Shown here piece after piece: positions 63,122 to 64,000 of a stretch of 64,000 nt of DNA. The DNA comes from Ohtaekwangia koreensis (GTDB taxonomy: Bacteria; Bacteroidota; Bacteroidia; Cytophagales; Cyclobacteriaceae). The stretch lies in NCBI RefSeq assembly GCF_900167975.1, contig NZ_FUZU01000002.1:7501-71500 (forward strand), written 5' to 3'. Both the position numbers and the translations under genes were made by a program. Under the pieces are notes generated by a model, which searched no databases, was not told the DNA's origin, and saw only the letters and a program-made list of their open reading frames with translations. Position 1 is the first letter of the stretch; each line of letters begins with the position of its first letter.

Positions 63122-63452
63122 ACGCTGTAAATATATTTTAACAATTAACGGTGGACAAATAGATTTCAAGCTTTAATAACAAATCATTTAAAAGTCCGCT
63201 CACCTTGATTTCTACGCATTAAAAATTGCTGGTTAATATGCTGTTTTAAATTCTTAAAAATCTTTGCAGGAGCTTTTAAGCATTATCGGGCGGACTAATT
63301 CTGATTGCGAACAACAAATTTTGAGGAAGATCTGTTCTTCACCCCTATAAAAACGAATTACACGTAACGAAATACCCCATGCTATACTCTAAATCCTGTA
63401 GGCTTTACGACCGCTATTTGATAGATTTGCAATAATACAAATTCTACATTTT
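63122..63452. other. Intergenic region between rmuC and rocD
   Basis: About 330 bases between divergent genes. It is AT-rich, with a -7-like motif on the plus strand at 63422-63429 for the aminotransferase gene. I could not pick a promoter for rmuC with confidence. I see no reading frame, repeat or RNA structure that can be supported. Confidence 0.45.
63422..63429 (+). promoter_or_regulatory. Putative promoter of the ornithine aminotransferase gene
   Basis: TAGATTTG matches the Bacteroidota -7 consensus TAnnTTTG and lies 23 bases before the start codon. No strong -33 element is evident. Confidence 0.5.
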
Positions 63453-64000
63453 ATGATCGAAACAATTAACTCCAGCCAGCAGGCAATTCTATTGGAAGAC
63501 AAGTATGGTGCACATAACTACCATCCGCTTCCCGTAGTGTTATGCAAAGGCGAAGGAGTGTTTGTTTGGGATGTAGAAGGGAAACGCTACTATGATTTTC
63601 TTTCGGCATATAGTGCCGTGAACCAGGGCCACTGCCATCCCCGTATTGTCAATGCACTAATCAATCAGGCAAAAGAACTCACGCTTACATCACGTGCTTT
63701 TTATAATGATAAGCTCGGCATTGCCGAGAAGTATATCTGCGAAACATTTGGCTATCAAAAAGCACTGTTCATGAACAGTGGCGCTGAAGCGAATGAGTCG
63801 GCTATTAAGCTTGCACGTAAGTGGGGATATACCTATAAAGGCATTCCGGATAACGAAGCTGTAATTATAGCCGTGAAGAAAAATTTTCATGGCCGCACTA
63901 CTACCATTATTTCTGCGTCTACGGATGAAGATTCTCGCAAGGGCTTCGGCCCTTTTATGCCAGGATTTGAAATTATAGACTACGATAACATTGATGCGTT
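63453..64000 (+). CDS. rocD: Ornithine--oxo-acid aminotransferase (partial)
   Basis: PLP enzyme that converts L-ornithine and a 2-oxo acid to glutamate-5-semialdehyde and an amino acid, linking arginine, proline and glutamate metabolism. About 182 codons are present, ending at the window edge. The visible part matches the family: [71 protein letters not shown] and NFHGRT. The active-site Lys lies beyond the window. Start at ATG 63453, just after a -7-like promoter. Confidence 0.94.
   Translation, partial: MIETINSSQQAILLEDKYGAHNYHPLPVVLCKGEGVFVWDVEGKRYYDFLSAYSAVNQGHCHPRIVNALINQAKELTLTSRAFYNDKLGIAEKYICETFGYQKALFMNSGAEANESAIKLARKWGYTYKGIPDNEAVIIAVKKNFHGRTTTIISASTDEDSRKGFGPFMPGFEIIDYDNIDA

Noticed and set aside
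1-64000. CRISPR arrays, insertion sequences, prophage and integrase genes
   Set aside because: I found no regularly spaced direct repeats, transposase motifs, phage structural genes or integrase signatures.

Overview
The window looks like the chromosome of a Gram-negative member of the Bacteroidota, most likely a Cytophagales relative. This is an inference from the gene families: TonB-dependent and OMP_b-brl_3-type outer-membrane proteins with carboxypeptidase-like N-terminal domains, GLPGLI, DUF4270 and DUF4249 proteins, acidic lipoprotein N-termini after the lipobox, LytTR/LytS pairs, and promoters resembling the Bacteroidota -7 motif TAnnTTTG with little Shine-Dalgarno signal. GC content is moderate to low and Ile ATA codons are common. 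I see no rRNA, prophage, insertion sequence, integrase or CRISPR array; there is one tRNA gene.

Layout. 1-4.4 kb: S41 C-terminal processing protease (cut by the window edge), rnpA and rpmH, a PfkB sugar/nucleoside kinase and a periplasmic glycerophosphodiesterase. 4.5-9.3 kb: a four-gene drug-efflux operon (tetR, tolC-like, emrA-like, emrB-like) with near-perfect operator palindromes on its promoter and a hairpin terminator at its end. 9.4-13.2 kb: large outer-membrane beta-barrel protein plus a GLPGLI protein. 13.2-17.7 kb: two related histidine kinase/OmpR regulator pairs facing each other, with their regulator genes overlapping tail to tail. 17.8-26.4 kb: YceI, an Asp-box propeller, lipoproteins, a LytS/LytR pair, kelch plus DUF4270 lipoproteins and an outer-membrane protein. 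26.4-36.5 kb: tRNA-Val, cupin, small enzymes, a DUF4249/TonB-receptor pair, a TPR histidine kinase, a zinc metallopeptidase and an acyl-CoA dehydrogenase.

36.5-41.5 kb is the most accessory-looking part: an orphan RNA 2'-phosphotransferase (KptA/Tpt1), a tightly coupled subtilisin-like protease plus 631-residue beta-barrel-like protein, a 922-bp gene-poor stretch with three terminator-like hairpins, and a small HTH regulator. 41.5-49.8 kb carries an M20 amidohydrolase divergent from a Rieske protein, a CHASE3-GAF sensor that lacks a kinase domain, an MBL-fold hydrolase and a MATE pump. 49.8-57.3 kb reads as an envelope/stress cluster: a five-gene operon (DUF2383-like, DUF4142-like, a small conserved protein, BrkB/YihY and an FAD oxidoreductase), an AI-2E-type permease, a porin-like barrel, DUF1328, CsbD, and a 26-residue hydrophobic peptide gene beside structured non-coding DNA. 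57.3-64 kb: gapN-like dehydrogenase, deoC, a two-domain thioredoxin protein, rmuC and the start of ornithine aminotransferase.

The best candidates for something undescribed are the protease/barrel pair (37.2-40.1 kb), the 26-residue peptide with its upstream RNA structures (56.97-57.32 kb), the tRNA-Val with C at position 33, and the 28-bp-arm inverted repeat at 61.65-61.71 kb. None of these could be tested by a database search here.
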